NCBI RefSeq assembly: GCF_007176755.1
Contig: NZ_BJTV01000015.1
Location: 62,001-126,000 of the forward strand
DNA: 64,000 bases
Origin: Streptomyces sp. 1-11
Lineage (GTDB): Bacteria > Actinomycetota > Actinomycetes > Streptomycetales > Streptomycetaceae
Reading direction: 5' to 3'
This document shows positions 52,642 to 61,117 of this stretch, piece by piece; position 1 is the first letter of the stretch, and the number at the start of each line of letters is the position of its first letter. Under the pieces are notes generated by a model. That model did not search any database and was not told where the DNA came from. It worked only from the letters and a program-made list of their open reading frames with translations. The position numbers and the translations under genes are program-made.

Positions 52642-53091
52642 ATGCCACTTGAGGGCGAGTACGAGCCCAGCCCGACGCAGTGGGTGCGCGAGCAGGTCGA
52701 GCTGTACGAGAGTTCCGGGGGCACCAAGGGCACCACGCTGCGGGACACCGGGCTGCCGGTCATCGTGCTGACCACCCGGGGCGCGCGCAGCGGCAAGATC
52801 CGCAAGACGCCGCTGATGCGGGTCGAGCACGAGGGGAGTTACGCGGCGGTCGCCTCGCTGGGCGGTGCGCCCAAGCATCCGGTCTGGTACTTCAACGTGA
52901 AGTCCGACCCGCACGTCGAGCTGCAGGACGGGCCGGTCAAGCGGGACATGCGGGCCCGGGAGATCACCGGCGCGGAGAAGACAGAGTGGTGGGAGCGTGC
53001 GGTGGCCGCGTTCCCGCCGTACGCGGACTACCAGCGCAAGACGTCCCGGGAGATCCCGGTGTTCGTGCTGGAGCCGGTCGACGGGGACTGA
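52642..53091 (+). CDS. Deazaflavin (F420)-dependent nitroreductase family protein (Ddn-like)
   Basis: 149 residues, the usual length. PVIVLTTRGARSGKIRKTPLMRVEHEG is the F420-binding beginning (cited in two parts: TTRGARSGKIRKTPL and MRVEHEG), followed by YAAVASLGGAPKHPVWYFN, the Ddn-type substrate side. The split-barrel enzymes of this group reduce quinones or nitro compounds with reduced F420. ATG 52642 with GAAGGAG upstream. Cytoplasmic or membrane-associated. Convergent with the CDF transporter across a strong terminator. Confidence 0.9.
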   Translation: MPLEGEYEPSPTQWVREQVELYESSGGTKGTTLRDTGLPVIVLTTRGARSGKIRKTPLMRVEHEGSYAAVASLGGAPKHPVWYFNVKSDPHVELQDGPVKRDMRAREITGAEKTEWWERAVAAFPPYADYQRKTSREIPVFVLEPVDGD

Positions 53092-53095
53092 CGGG

Positions 53096-53141
53096 GGCGC
53101 CCGCCGCCCGGAGCCGGGTTCCGGCCGGGGCGGCGGGCGCC
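53096..53141. terminator. Bidirectional hairpin terminator
   Basis: Perfect 14-bp stem GGCGCCCGCCGCCC / GGGCGGCGGGCGCC with an 18-base loop that itself holds GGAGCCGGGTTCC, between convergent genes. Confidence 0.85.
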
Positions 53142-53199
53142 TTCGGGAGATTCGCCGGGCCGACGGGCATGAACCCGTCCGGGGCCGGGCACCCGTGCG

Positions 53200-54237
53200 T
53201 CAGGCCCCGCCGCGCTCCCCCGTCGCGGCGGGGCCGCTTCGTGCCTCCCGCGCCGGCCGGTCGGTCACGTCGAGGTAGATGTGGTCGGCGGCCGGAACCG
53301 TGCTGGAGATCGACCGCTTGATGCGCACGGAGACCTCCTCCACCCGCTCGCTGTCCAGGCCCGGCACCAGGTCGATGCGGGCGGCCACCAAGGTGGAGTC
53401 GAGGCCCATCTTCATCGTGAGCAGCGACTCCACGCTGTCGATCTCCGGCTGGGCCTCCAGCAGCGAGTGGATCCGGCCGCTCAGCTCCGGGTCGGCGGCC
53501 TCGCCGATGAGCTGGTCCCGGGCGTCCCGGCCCAGCCGGTAGGCGACGTACACCAGCAGCGCGCCGATGGCGATGGACGCGGAGGCCTCCCAGACGACCT
53601 GGCCGGTCACCATGTGCAGGGCCATGCCGATGAGGGCGAGGGTCACACCGAGGACCGCCGTGCCGTCCTCCGCGACCACCGTGCGCAGTGCCGGGTCGCG
53701 CAGCGCGTCACGGCCGCCGCCCTGCTGGCGCACCTGGTGCAGAGCCCGCATCAGCGAGGCGCCCTCCGCGATCAGCGCCACGCCGAGCACGATCAGGCCG
53801 GCGACGTAGCCGCTGAACTTCTCCTCCGTGCCGCTGCGCAGCGCCTCGAAGCCCTGGAAGAAGGAGAAGCAGCCGCCCATCACGAAGATGCCGACCGCCG
53901 CCAGGAGGGACCAGAAGAACCGCTCCTTGCCGTAGCCGAAGGGGTGCCGCCGGTCGGCGGGACGGCTGCTGCGCCGCAACGCGGCCAGCAGGAAGACTTC
54001 GTTGAGGCTGTCGGCGACGGAGTGCGCCGCCTCCGACAGCAGCGCGGGCGAGCCCGCCAGCACCCCGCCGACGGCCTTGGCCACGGCGATCACCAGGTTC
54101 GCGGCCAGCGCCACCAGCACGGTGACCTTGGTGTGATGGTCACCGCCCGAATCGCCCTTGTGCCGGGTGCCCTTCTCACCGTTGGAGTCCTCGGCCGTCC
54201 GTGCGGCCGTCTGCTGCTCAGAGGATGTCCCACTCAC
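53200..54237 (-). CDS. Cation diffusion facilitator (CDF) metal exporter
   Basis: 345 residues. A hydrophilic start of about 35 residues (SSEQQTAARTAEDSNGEKGT) precedes six membrane segments: LVALAANLVIAVAKAVGGVL, then HSVADSLNE with the HxxxD metal site of helix II, and EASASIAIGALLVYVAYRLG for helix V. The C-terminal cytoplasmic ferredoxin-like domain (about 265-330; LLEAQPEIDSVESL) is present. Exports Zn, Fe or similar divalent ions by proton exchange. GTG 54237 fits the family start; longer versions add unlikely sequence. Divergent from the following GST-like gene. Confidence 0.9.
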   Translation of the reverse strand: MSGTSSEQQTAARTAEDSNGEKGTRHKGDSGGDHHTKVTVLVALAANLVIAVAKAVGGVLAGSPALLSEAAHSVADSLNEVFLLAALRRSSRPADRRHPFGYGKERFFWSLLAAVGIFVMGGCFSFFQGFEALRSGTEEKFSGYVAGLIVLGVALIAEGASLMRALHQVRQQGGGRDALRDPALRTVVAEDGTAVLGVTLALIGMALHMVTGQVVWEASASIAIGALLVYVAYRLGRDARDQLIGEAADPELSGRIHSLLEAQPEIDSVESLLTMKMGLDSTLVAARIDLVPGLDSERVEEVSVRIKRSISSTVPAADHIYLDVTDRPAREARSGPAATGERGGA

Positions 54238-54342
54238 CTGGTGCCGACTGCCCCCGCTCCACCGGATCACACCGTGCCGAAGGACGAAAAAGGGGAACGC
54301 GTGGTGGCGGGAACACAAGCCCGCGCACGACGAGGAGGAGAG

Positions 54343-55359
54343 ATGGGCGGCGACGGCAACAGCGCCTATGGACACAAGACGTTCAGCCGGTCCAGAAGCC
54401 ATTTCGACGACCGCATCACCGCCGACGGCCGGGACGGCTGGCCGGTCGCCGCCGGGCGCTACCGGCTGGTGGTCTCCCGCGCCTGTCCGTGGGCGAGCCG
54501 GGCCGTCGTCTCACGCCGGCTGCTGGGCCTGGAGGAGGCCCTGCCCATGGCCGTCGCCGACCCGGTCCAGGACGACCGGAGCTGGCGGTTCACCCTGGAC
54601 CCCGGCGGCCGTGACCCCGTGCTCGGCATCCGTTTCCTCAGCGAGGCGTACGACAAACGGGAGACGGGTCATCCGGGCGGGGTGAGCGTGCCCGCGGTCG
54701 TGGACGTGCCCAGCGGCCGGCTCGTCACCAACGACTACCAGCAGCTCACCCTCGATCTGGCCACCGAGTGGACGGAACTGCACCGCGAGGGCGCCCCGGA
54801 CCTGTACCCGGCCGGCCGGCGCGACGAGATCGACACGGTGATGGCGGAGGTGTACGCGGACCTCAACAACGGGGTGTACCGCGCCGGGTTCGCCACCCAC
54901 CAGGCGGAGTACGAGAAGGCCTGCACGGCCGTCTTCCGGCGGCTGGAACTGCTCGCCGAACGGCTCGCCGGGCAGCGCTTCCTGGTCGGCGACACGATCA
55001 CCGAGGCGGACATCCGGCTGTTCACCACGCTGGTCCGGTTCGACGCCGTCTACCACGGCCACTTCAAGTGCAACCGCTGGAAACTGACGGAGAACCGGGT
55101 GCTGTGGGCGTACGCCCGCGACCTGTTCCAGACGCCCGGTTTCGGCGACACGGTCGACTTCGACCACATCAAGCGGCACTACTACCAGGTGCACACCGGC
55201 ATCAACCCCACCGGGATCGTGCCGCTCGGTCCGGACCTCGGCGGCTGGCTGACCCCCCATCACCGCGAGGAGCTGGGAGGACGGCCGTTCGGGGACGGGA
55301 CGCCGCCGGGCCCGCCGCCCCCGGACGAACAGGTGCCGCCGCGAGGACGCCCCGCATGA
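54343..55359 (+). CDS. Glutathionyl-hydroquinone reductase-like (ECM4/YqjG, GST superfamily)
   Basis: 338 residues. Active-site Cys in SRACPWASR (CPWA motif of the Xi-class GSTs, about residue 48); the helical GST domain ends with FLVGDTITEADIRLFTTLVRFD and KCNRWKL, FDHIKRHYY that mark this class. Family members reduce glutathionyl-hydroquinones; actinobacteria mostly lack glutathione and use mycothiol, so the natural thiol here is probably mycothiol (inference). ATG 54343 with GGAGGAGAG. The last 30 residues are Pro/Gly-rich. Followed after 28 bases by a small membrane protein gene. Confidence 0.9.
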   Translation: MGGDGNSAYGHKTFSRSRSHFDDRITADGRDGWPVAAGRYRLVVSRACPWASRAVVSRRLLGLEEALPMAVADPVQDDRSWRFTLDPGGRDPVLGIRFLSEAYDKRETGHPGGVSVPAVVDVPSGRLVTNDYQQLTLDLATEWTELHREGAPDLYPAGRRDEIDTVMAEVYADLNNGVYRAGFATHQAEYEKACTAVFRRLELLAERLAGQRFLVGDTITEADIRLFTTLVRFDAVYHGHFKCNRWKLTENRVLWAYARDLFQTPGFGDTVDFDHIKRHYYQVHTGINPTGIVPLGPDLGGWLTPHHREELGGRPFGDGTPPGPPPPDEQVPPRGRPA

Positions 55360-55387
55360 GGACCGTCTGACGAGGAAGGAGTCCTCC

Positions 55388-55693
55388 ATGTCGAAGACCA
55401 AGAAGAAGAAGAAGCTCCCCGTCGTCTACCAGCCGGTCGGGTTCGTACTCAGCTGGGCGGGCGGAGCGCTGGCCGGGATGGCCTTCCGCAAGGCCTGGAC
55501 GGTGCTCCGGCACGAGGAGGACGCGCCCGACGCGCTGGACCCGGACCGCGGCTGGGGAGAGATCCTGCTCGCGGCCGCGGTCCAGGGCGCCATCTTCGCG
55601 GTGGTGCGCAGCGCCGTGGACCGCACCGGCGCGAAGGCCATCGAGCGGACCACGGGCGTGTGGCCGGCCAAGGACAAGGGCGGCCGGGACTAG
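55388..55693 (+). CDS. DUF4235-like small membrane protein
   Basis: 101 residues. A lysine-rich start SKTKKKKKL, then a hydrophobic helix (VGFVLSWAGGALAGMAFRKAW) and a second one (ILLAAAVQGAIFAVVRSAVDR), which matches the DUF4235 two-helix pattern. ATG 55388 with GAAGGAG upstream. Unknown role, often in stress-related contexts. Ends before a strong terminator. Confidence 0.85.
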   Translation: MSKTKKKKKLPVVYQPVGFVLSWAGGALAGMAFRKAWTVLRHEEDAPDALDPDRGWGEILLAAAVQGAIFAVVRSAVDRTGAKAIERTTGVWPAKDKGGRD

Positions 55694-55714
55694 GCTCCTC
55701 CCTCCCGGCGGGGG

Positions 55715-55759
55715 CGGGCCCCCACGGGTCCGGGGGCGACCCGGACCCGTGGGGGCCCG
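55715..55759. terminator. Bidirectional hairpin terminator
   Basis: 20-bp perfect stem, 55715-55734 against 55740-55759, loop GGCGA, between two convergent genes. Confidence 0.9.
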
Positions 55760-55766
55760 GGTCCGC

Positions 55767-56159
55767 TCAGCCCTGCTTCGGCGCCGGCGACGGCACCAGG
55801 CGCAGGGTGAAGGAGTGTCCGGCGGGGTCGGCGCAGCCGCGTTCCTCGTACGTCCCCGCCGGGTCCCCCGCCTCCAGCGGCCGGCCGCCGAGGCCCACCA
55901 CCCGGCGCTCGGCCTCGTCCAGGTCGGACACCAGGAACTCCAGATGGGCCTGCAGGGAGTTCTCCGGGCGCGGCCAGCTCGGCGGCGTCGCGTTGACGTC
56001 CCGCCGGAAGGCGAGCCGGAAGCCGTCCCCGCCCTGGATCTCGACCAGGTTGGCGGACGCGTGCGTCTGCTCGCCGTCCAGCAACTGCCGGTAGAACTCG
56101 GCGAGTTTCTCGGGCTCGGCGCAGTCGAGCACCACGACGCCCGCGGTCACGAGGGGCAT
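55767..56159 (-). CDS. VOC-superfamily (glyoxalase-like) protein
   Basis: 130 residues with the paired beta-alpha-beta-beta-beta modules of the vicinal oxygen chelate fold: VVVLDCAEPEKLAEFYRQLL at the start and AHLEFLVSDLDEAERRVVGLG in the second half, ending GHSFTLRLVPSP. The metal-binding residues are only partly evident (His in AHLEF, Glu not clear), so a binding or resistance role is as likely as catalysis. ATG 56159 with GGAGG upstream. The PNPOx-like gene lies upstream on the same strand at a gap of 63 bases. Confidence 0.82.
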   Translation of the reverse strand: MPLVTAGVVVLDCAEPEKLAEFYRQLLDGEQTHASANLVEIQGGDGFRLAFRRDVNATPPSWPRPENSLQAHLEFLVSDLDEAERRVVGLGGRPLEAGDPAGTYEERGCADPAGHSFTLRLVPSPAPKQG

Positions 56160-56222
56160 GTTTCCTCCCGGGGGGGTTTGCGTCCTTCTCCGTCCCCCAG
56201 CGGATATCCCCGTCCCGCCGAT

Positions 56223-56687
56223 TCAGTCGGCGGCCAGCCACGCTCCGTCACGCATCAGCTCCCGGCCCGTCAGCTCGTTCGCCTCGCGCCAGGCCTGGAC
56301 ACGTTCGGGGAGCACGTGGAAGTACAGGTAGCGGTCGGCGAGCCGGCGCGGGTCGAAGCCGGTCTTCCCGGCGAAGACCTCGGCGTCCTCCTCCGGCAGG
56401 TCCTCGGGGGCCACCGCCCGTACGGCGCCCTCCACGATGACGACGTCCCGGGTCGGCCCGATGCCCAGCCTGGCCCGGCCGGTGGCCGCCAGGTTGCGGC
56501 CGGTCGGGCTGTCGGCCGGGGTCGCGATCAGCAGGGTGGCGCCGTCCCAGACGAAGGACAGCGGGACGAGGTAGGGGGCGCCGCCGTCCGCGCCCGCGGT
56601 GGCCACCCAGGCGTCCACGTCGTGCTCCAGCCGGTGGAGGGTGTCCTTCTTGCGCTGTTCGGCGGTGCGGGCGGGCGGCGGGGTCAT
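56223..56687 (-). CDS. Pyridoxamine 5'-phosphate oxidase-like flavin/F420-binding protein
   Basis: 154 residues, split-barrel fold: VDAWVATAGADGGAPYLVPL, SFVWDGATLLIATPADSPTG and NLAATGRARLGIGPTRDVVIV give the cofactor-binding strands, followed by WREANELTGRELMRDG. Such actinobacterial proteins bind F420 or FMN and reduce unknown compounds. ATG 56687 has GAGG upstream. Downstream VOC gene on same strand, possibly co-transcribed. Confidence 0.85.
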   Translation of the reverse strand: MTPPPARTAEQRKKDTLHRLEHDVDAWVATAGADGGAPYLVPLSFVWDGATLLIATPADSPTGRNLAATGRARLGIGPTRDVVIVEGAVRAVAPEDLPEEDAEVFAGKTGFDPRRLADRYLYFHVLPERVQAWREANELTGRELMRDGAWLAAD

Positions 56688-57016
56688 GGTCCTCGGGCCT
56701 CCTCGGCATCGGGTCTCGCTCGTACGACGTACGGACGGCGTCAAGTGTGACCGCCCGCCTTCCGTCCAGGCGCGAAATGCGGTCCAGGCGTGTCCGGGCG
56801 GTTCCGTCCGCCGAGCGGACCGTGAGCCCTCTCCCTCGGCCCTGGGCAGGCGCGTCCGGGCTGCCCCGCCGCACTGTGGGGAGCGGTGGTGACCGGCAGG
56901 CGAAGGGGCGGCCGGAAGATACAACCCTTCTCCCCCACCATGCGTCTCCCCTGTACCCCGCATCACAGGATCACCGGGAGCCGGCCCCGCCGTTCCCGCG
57001 CGCACGCAGGAGACGC
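56688..57016. other. Divergent intergenic region, no gene seen
   Basis: 329 bases between PNPOx-like and FG-GAP genes. TCGTACGACGTACGGACG at about 56730 is a small palindromic-looking stretch (GTACGACGTAC). AGGAGAC before 57017 is the ribosome-binding site of the FG-GAP gene. Nothing else supported. Confidence 0.4.
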
Positions 57017-58411
57017 ATGTTCACGCCCAGGATGCCCCGCCCGCTGCGGCTCGCCCTCGCGACCGCCACCGCGGTGTCCCTCACCGGCGGAGGGTTGCTC
57101 GCCCTCTCGGGCCCCGCCGCGGCCGCGGCCGCGAAGTACGCCGACGACTTCAACGGCGACGGCTACCGGGACTACGCCCAGGCCTCCTTCGGCGGCTCCT
57201 TCACCGTGACCTACGGGACCGCCACCGGTCCCGGCACGGTGACCAGGACGTTCACCCAGAGCAGCGCGGGCGTGCCCGGGACCGCCGGGGACGCCGGCGG
57301 CTACGCGGACGCGTTCGGTGAGGACCTCGCCGCCGCCGACCTCAACGCGGACGGCTACGCCGACCTCGCGGTGGCCGACTTCACCGAGAAGGTGAGCGAC
57401 AAGATCGACTCGGGTGCGGTCACCATCATGTGGGGCGCGCCGTCCGGCCTCGGCACGAAGGCCACCCGGCTTCCCGTCGCCGCCGTCAAGTACCGGGGCT
57501 TCGGCAAGGGTGTCGAGACCGGCGACTTCAACGGCGACGGCAGGCCCGACCTGGCGGTGATCGACTCCCTCGACACCGCGTACGTCTTCCGGGGCGGCTT
57601 CTCCAAGACCGGGACGACCGGCACCGTCACCAAGCACCACCTGCCGCCCAGTTCCCCCGACATCCTGGAACCCTCCGGGCTCGTCGCCGGGAAGGTCACC
57701 CACGACAAGGCAACCGACCTGTACGTCCTCGGGCAGGGCTACCGCAACGACAGGATGACCCTGGACGCCTGGTTCCTGCGCGGCGGCAGCACCGTCAAGC
57801 CCGCTGCCAAGGTCACCCCGATCGACAACTCCAGCCCCGACTACAGCCCCACGGGTGTCATCGCCGACTTCGACAAGAACGGCTACGGCGACCTGGCCGT
57901 CGGCGACACCCACTACAACAACGGCGCCGGCTCGGTCGTCGTCGTCCGCGGCGGCACGTCCGGGCCCACGACCAAGTACCGGCTGACGCAGTCCACTTCG
58001 GGCGTCGCCACGGCCGCCACGAAGAACGACGGCTTCGGCGTCACCCTCTCCGCCGGCGACACCAACCGCGACGGCTACCCCGACCTCGCGGTCAGCTCGG
58101 TGCAGGAGAAGGTCGGCACGGTCGCCTCGGCGGGCGGCGTGCACATCCTGCGCGGCGGCAGGGCGGGGCTGACCGGCGCGGGTTCGCAGTGGTTCACCCG
58201 CGCCACCGCCGGCGTCCCCGGCAGCCCGACCCAGTGGGAGCGGTTCGGCCTTTTCCTCCGCCTGCGCGACACCGACCGGGACGGCGACGCCGACCTCGTG
58301 ATCGGCGACAACGACTACGAGCAGACCAGCCTCCTCCTGCGAGGCGGCTCCACGGGCATCACCACCACGGCGGTGACGAAGGTGGGCGTCTGGCCGACCT
58401 TCCCGCGGTGA
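57017..58411 (+). CDS. Secreted FG-GAP/VCBS repeat protein (integrin-like beta-propeller)
   Basis: 464 residues: Sec signal (1-about 36, ending AAAAA) and seven-blade-type repeats. Calcium-binding loops recur as DFNGDGYRD, DLNADGYAD, DFNGDGRPD, DFDKNGYGD, DTNRDGYPD and DTDRDGDAD, each followed by LAV or similar, the FG-GAP signature. Probably a calcium-stabilised propeller that binds a surface or partner. No catalytic motif. ATG 57017 with AGGAG upstream. Monocistronic, ended by a 15-bp hairpin. Confidence 0.9.
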   Translation: MFTPRMPRPLRLALATATAVSLTGGGLLALSGPAAAAAAKYADDFNGDGYRDYAQASFGGSFTVTYGTATGPGTVTRTFTQSSAGVPGTAGDAGGYADAFGEDLAAADLNADGYADLAVADFTEKVSDKIDSGAVTIMWGAPSGLGTKATRLPVAAVKYRGFGKGVETGDFNGDGRPDLAVIDSLDTAYVFRGGFSKTGTTGTVTKHHLPPSSPDILEPSGLVAGKVTHDKATDLYVLGQGYRNDRMTLDAWFLRGGSTVKPAAKVTPIDNSSPDYSPTGVIADFDKNGYGDLAVGDTHYNNGAGSVVVVRGGTSGPTTKYRLTQSTSGVATAATKNDGFGVTLSAGDTNRDGYPDLAVSSVQEKVGTVASAGGVHILRGGRAGLTGAGSQWFTRATAGVPGSPTQWERFGLFLRLRDTDRDGDADLVIGDNDYEQTSLLLRGGSTGITTTAVTKVGVWPTFPR

Positions 58412-58418
58412 GAGCACG

Positions 58419-58455
58419 TGCGCGGGGCCGTCAGCGGCGTTGACGGCCCCGCGCA
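58419..58455 (+). terminator. Hairpin terminator
   Basis: Perfect 15-bp stem TGCGCGGGGCCGTCA / TGACGGCCCCGCGCA with a 7-base loop, right after the FG-GAP gene stop. Confidence 0.9.
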
Positions 58456-58553
58456 CGGCCCTACCCGAGACGGCCGGGTCCGGCCCGGTGCAGCGGATCC
58501 CGGCTGCCCACCGAGCGGCCTGCCGCGACGGCTCCCGGTGGGCGGGGCCGGGG

Positions 58554-59216
58554 TCAAGAGGTGCGTGGGGTCACCAGGCCGGACTCGTAGGCCAGGATCA
58601 CGAGTTGTGCCCGGTCGCGGGCATGGAGCTTGGACATGGCTCGGTTGATGTGGGTCTTCGCGGTCAGGGGGCTGATCACCATGCGGTCAGCGATCTCGTC
58701 GTTGGACAGACCCCGCGCGACCAGGACGACGGCCTCGCGTTCGCGGCTTGTCAGCTCTTCCAGCCCGGTGCCGACACCGGTGCGGGCCGGCTGGGCGACG
58801 TACCGGCTGATCAGTCTGCGGGTGATCGAGGGTGCCAGCAGGGCGTCGCCACGAGCGGCGACGCGTACGGCGTGCAGGAAGTCCTCCGGCACGACGTCCT
58901 TGACGAGGAAACCGGCGGCTCCGGCGCGCAGCGCGTCGAAGACGTACTCATCCAGGCCGTAGTTGGTCAGGATGACGACGTGCACACCGGCCAGGGCCGC
59001 GTCCGCGGCGATGCGCCGGGTCGCCTCGATGCCGTCGACGACCGGCATCCTGATGTCGACGAGCGCTACGTCGGGCAGGTGCTTCCTGGCGAGCCGCAGG
59101 CCCTCGCTGCCGTCGGCGGCCTCGGCCACCACCTCGATGTCGTCCTCGAGGTCGAGAAGGGCGCGGAATCCGCTGCGAATGAGCGGCTGGTCGTCCACCA
59201 GCAGGACACGGATCAC
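58554..59216 (-). CDS. LuxR/NarL-family response regulator
   Basis: 220 residues. Receiver domain (about 1-120): acidic pair in LLVDDQPLIRSGF, phosphorylated Asp in VALVDIRMPVVDG (about 53), Lys in FLVKDVVP. NarL-type helix-turn-helix (about 150-212): ELTSREREAVVLVARGLSND, TAKTHINRAMSKL. Activated by the upstream histidine kinase; its GTG start overlaps the kinase stop (GTGA), so translation is coupled. Target genes are not evident; the divergent DUF6223-like gene is a candidate. Confidence 0.95.
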   Translation of the reverse strand: MIRVLLVDDQPLIRSGFRALLDLEDDIEVVAEAADGSEGLRLARKHLPDVALVDIRMPVVDGIEATRRIAADAALAGVHVVILTNYGLDEYVFDALRAGAAGFLVKDVVPEDFLHAVRVAARGDALLAPSITRRLISRYVAQPARTGVGTGLEELTSREREAVVLVARGLSNDEIADRMVISPLTAKTHINRAMSKLHARDRAQLVILAYESGLVTPRTS

Positions 59217-60340
59217 GACGTCCGGTCCACGGGGAGTTCGGCCTGGACGGTGAAGCCGCCCCCGCCGCGGGGTCCGGCGCGCAGCCGGCCACCGAGGGCC
59301 GTGACGCGTTCGCGCATACCGAGCAGCCCGAGGCCGGGCACCGGGTCGGCGGCCGGAGTCGCCCTCCCGTCGTCGTCGACGCGTATCGCCAGGGCGTCCG
59401 GACGGCAGTCGATCCGGACCGACGCCGTGGCCGCGTTCGCGTGCCGGGCCACGTTGGTGAGCGACTCCTGAACGATCCGGTAGACGGTTCGGTCCACCGC
59501 TGCCGGCATGCCGTGTCGCTGGCCCTCGATCGTCAGCGTCGCGTTCAGGCCCAACGTACGGGCCCTCTCCACCAGTTCCGGAACGTCGTCGAGCCCGCGC
59601 GGTGGAGCCGTGTCGTCGTCGCGCAACGCCTCCAGCGTCGCGCGCAGCTCCCGGCTCGCCTCGCGCCCGGCCTCCTGGATCGCCAGCAGGGAGGGCGGAA
59701 CCTCCTCGCTGCGCCTGCGGGCCACGTGCACGGCGACCTCCGCCTGCACCTTGATGACCGAGATCTGGTGGGTGAGCGAGTCGTGCAGTTCCCGGGCGAT
59801 ACGGAGCCGTTCCTCGTCGGCGCGGCGCCGCGCGGTCTCCTCCCGGGTGCGCTCGGCCTCGTCCGCCCGCCGCTCGGCCTGCCGCAGCGCCTCCCCCGCG
59901 GCGCCGGCCGCGATCAGCCAGGCGAGTTCGAGGGCGCCCCGGGCCCGCGCGAACGCCTCGCCGGTGTCGTGCAGGCCCGAGGCCAGGGCCGCGAGCGGGA
60001 GCAGGGCCAGCATGACCACGCTCGCCGCCACCGTGACGGTGCGGTGTCCTTCCCGTACGGCCGCGTACACCGCGAAGAGGTACGCGACGGCGGGTACGTC
60101 GAATCCGTCTGCCTGGTACCCGACCGCGCACAAGCCGGTGACGGCCAGGACGGCGATGGGAACCCGGCGGCGTGCCACCAGCGCCAACCCGCCGACCGTC
60201 AGCAGGGCGTACCCGGGCAAGGCGAGGTCCGTGGCGGAACGCTGTCCGGACAGCCCGGTGACCAGCAGCGCCGCCGTCACGCCGACAGCAAGGACCCAGT
60301 CTCCGACCCAGGTCCGGACACCGTGCTCACCTGCGCTCAT
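59213..60340 (-). CDS. NarL-type membrane sensor histidine kinase (HisKA_3)
   Basis: 375 residues. Five to six membrane helices occupy about 12-150 (VLAVGVTAALLVTGL, ALLTVGGLALVA, VMLALLPLAALASG), with little extracellular sequence, so it probably senses the membrane or a small lipophilic signal. Then a coiled linker, phosphoacceptor His in ARELHDSLTHQISV (about 184) and an HATPase_c domain (about 270-370; QESLTNVARHANA N-box, GLGLLGMRERV G-box). ATG 60340. Paired with the response regulator by a 4-base overlap; 219 bases separate it from the divergent DUF6223-like gene. Confidence 0.94.
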   Translation of the reverse strand: MSAGEHGVRTWVGDWVLAVGVTAALLVTGLSGQRSATDLALPGYALLTVGGLALVARRRVPIAVLAVTGLCAVGYQADGFDVPAVAYLFAVYAAVREGHRTVTVAASVVMLALLPLAALASGLHDTGEAFARARGALELAWLIAAGAAGEALRQAERRADEAERTREETARRRADEERLRIARELHDSLTHQISVIKVQAEVAVHVARRRSEEVPPSLLAIQEAGREASRELRATLEALRDDDTAPPRGLDDVPELVERARTLGLNATLTIEGQRHGMPAAVDRTVYRIVQESLTNVARHANAATASVRIDCRPDALAIRVDDDGRATPAADPVPGLGLLGMRERVTALGGRLRAGPRGGGGFTVQAELPVDRTS

Positions 60341-60559
60341 GCGCGCACCCTAGCTGGCCGCCACCCCGGGCGGGTCACCCTCGCGAAGGAGCGGCCGGCT
60401 ACCGCCCGCGCGGTACCTTCGCGCCTCCTGCGGCGTCCGTGGTAGCCGGATGCCGCATCGGCGGCAGGGTGAAGTGTCCGCGTACGCCGGACGACCGGGC
60501 GTGGGGCAGGCGGAGATGCTCGGACGACACCAGTCGCAGTAAGAGAAGGAGCGCCTCGC

Positions 60560-60982
60560 ATGTCTGTTCGTCGCCTGCTCGCCGCCGTCTCGGCCGCCGT
60601 GCTCGGAGGCATCGCGCTTGCCGCACCGGCGGCCGCGCACGCCTCGGCCGAGTCGGCCGCCGTCGATTCCTACAGTCTGACCACCGGGCGGCTCGTGGGC
60701 ACCACGGCAGCGCTCGTGGCGCTGGCCGGCGTGGTCATCGGCCGGCTGGCGCTGGCCCACTCCTCCGGCCGCGTCCGCACCGGCAACAGACGGACCATGG
60801 CCGTCGCGGCCCTGGTGGCGGGGCTGGCCGGCATGGTCGTCGGCGCGCTGAACCTGGCCGTCGCCGACGGTGGTCCCGGCACGGGCAACGGAGTGGTCGG
60901 CGGCGCCGCGGCACTGGTGCTGGGGCTGATCGCCGCGGTCTGCGGACGGCTGGCTCTGGCCCGCTCCCGCCGCACCGGCTGA
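60560..60982 (+). CDS. DUF6223-like membrane protein
   Basis: 140 residues: signal-like first helix ending AAHA, then three hydrophobic segments (GTTAALVALAGVVIGRLALA, TMAVAALVAGLAGMVVGALN, GGAAALVLGLIAAVCGRLAL). Matches my recollection of the small DUF6223 family. No known function. ATG 60560 with GAAGGAG upstream. Divergent from the two-component system and may be its target. Confidence 0.75.
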   Translation: MSVRRLLAAVSAAVLGGIALAAPAAAHASAESAAVDSYSLTTGRLVGTTAALVALAGVVIGRLALAHSSGRVRTGNRRTMAVAALVAGLAGMVVGALNLAVADGGPGTGNGVVGGAAALVLGLIAAVCGRLALARSRRTG

Positions 60983-61117
60983 CGGCAGCGGATCCACGCA
61001 CGCCTGCCTGACGGCCGATCAGGTGCCATCGGATGCGGGGATGGGCGGCCTCCCCCGGCCTGCGGCCCCGCACCGCTCCCCGGCGGTGACCGAGCGCGAA
61101 CCGCGGCCGCTGAAGCG

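Noticed and set aside
53281..54342. Long plus-strand extension upstream of the GST-like protein
   Set aside because: Antisense to the CDF transporter; ATG 54343 has its own GGAGGAGAG site and begins the conserved protein.
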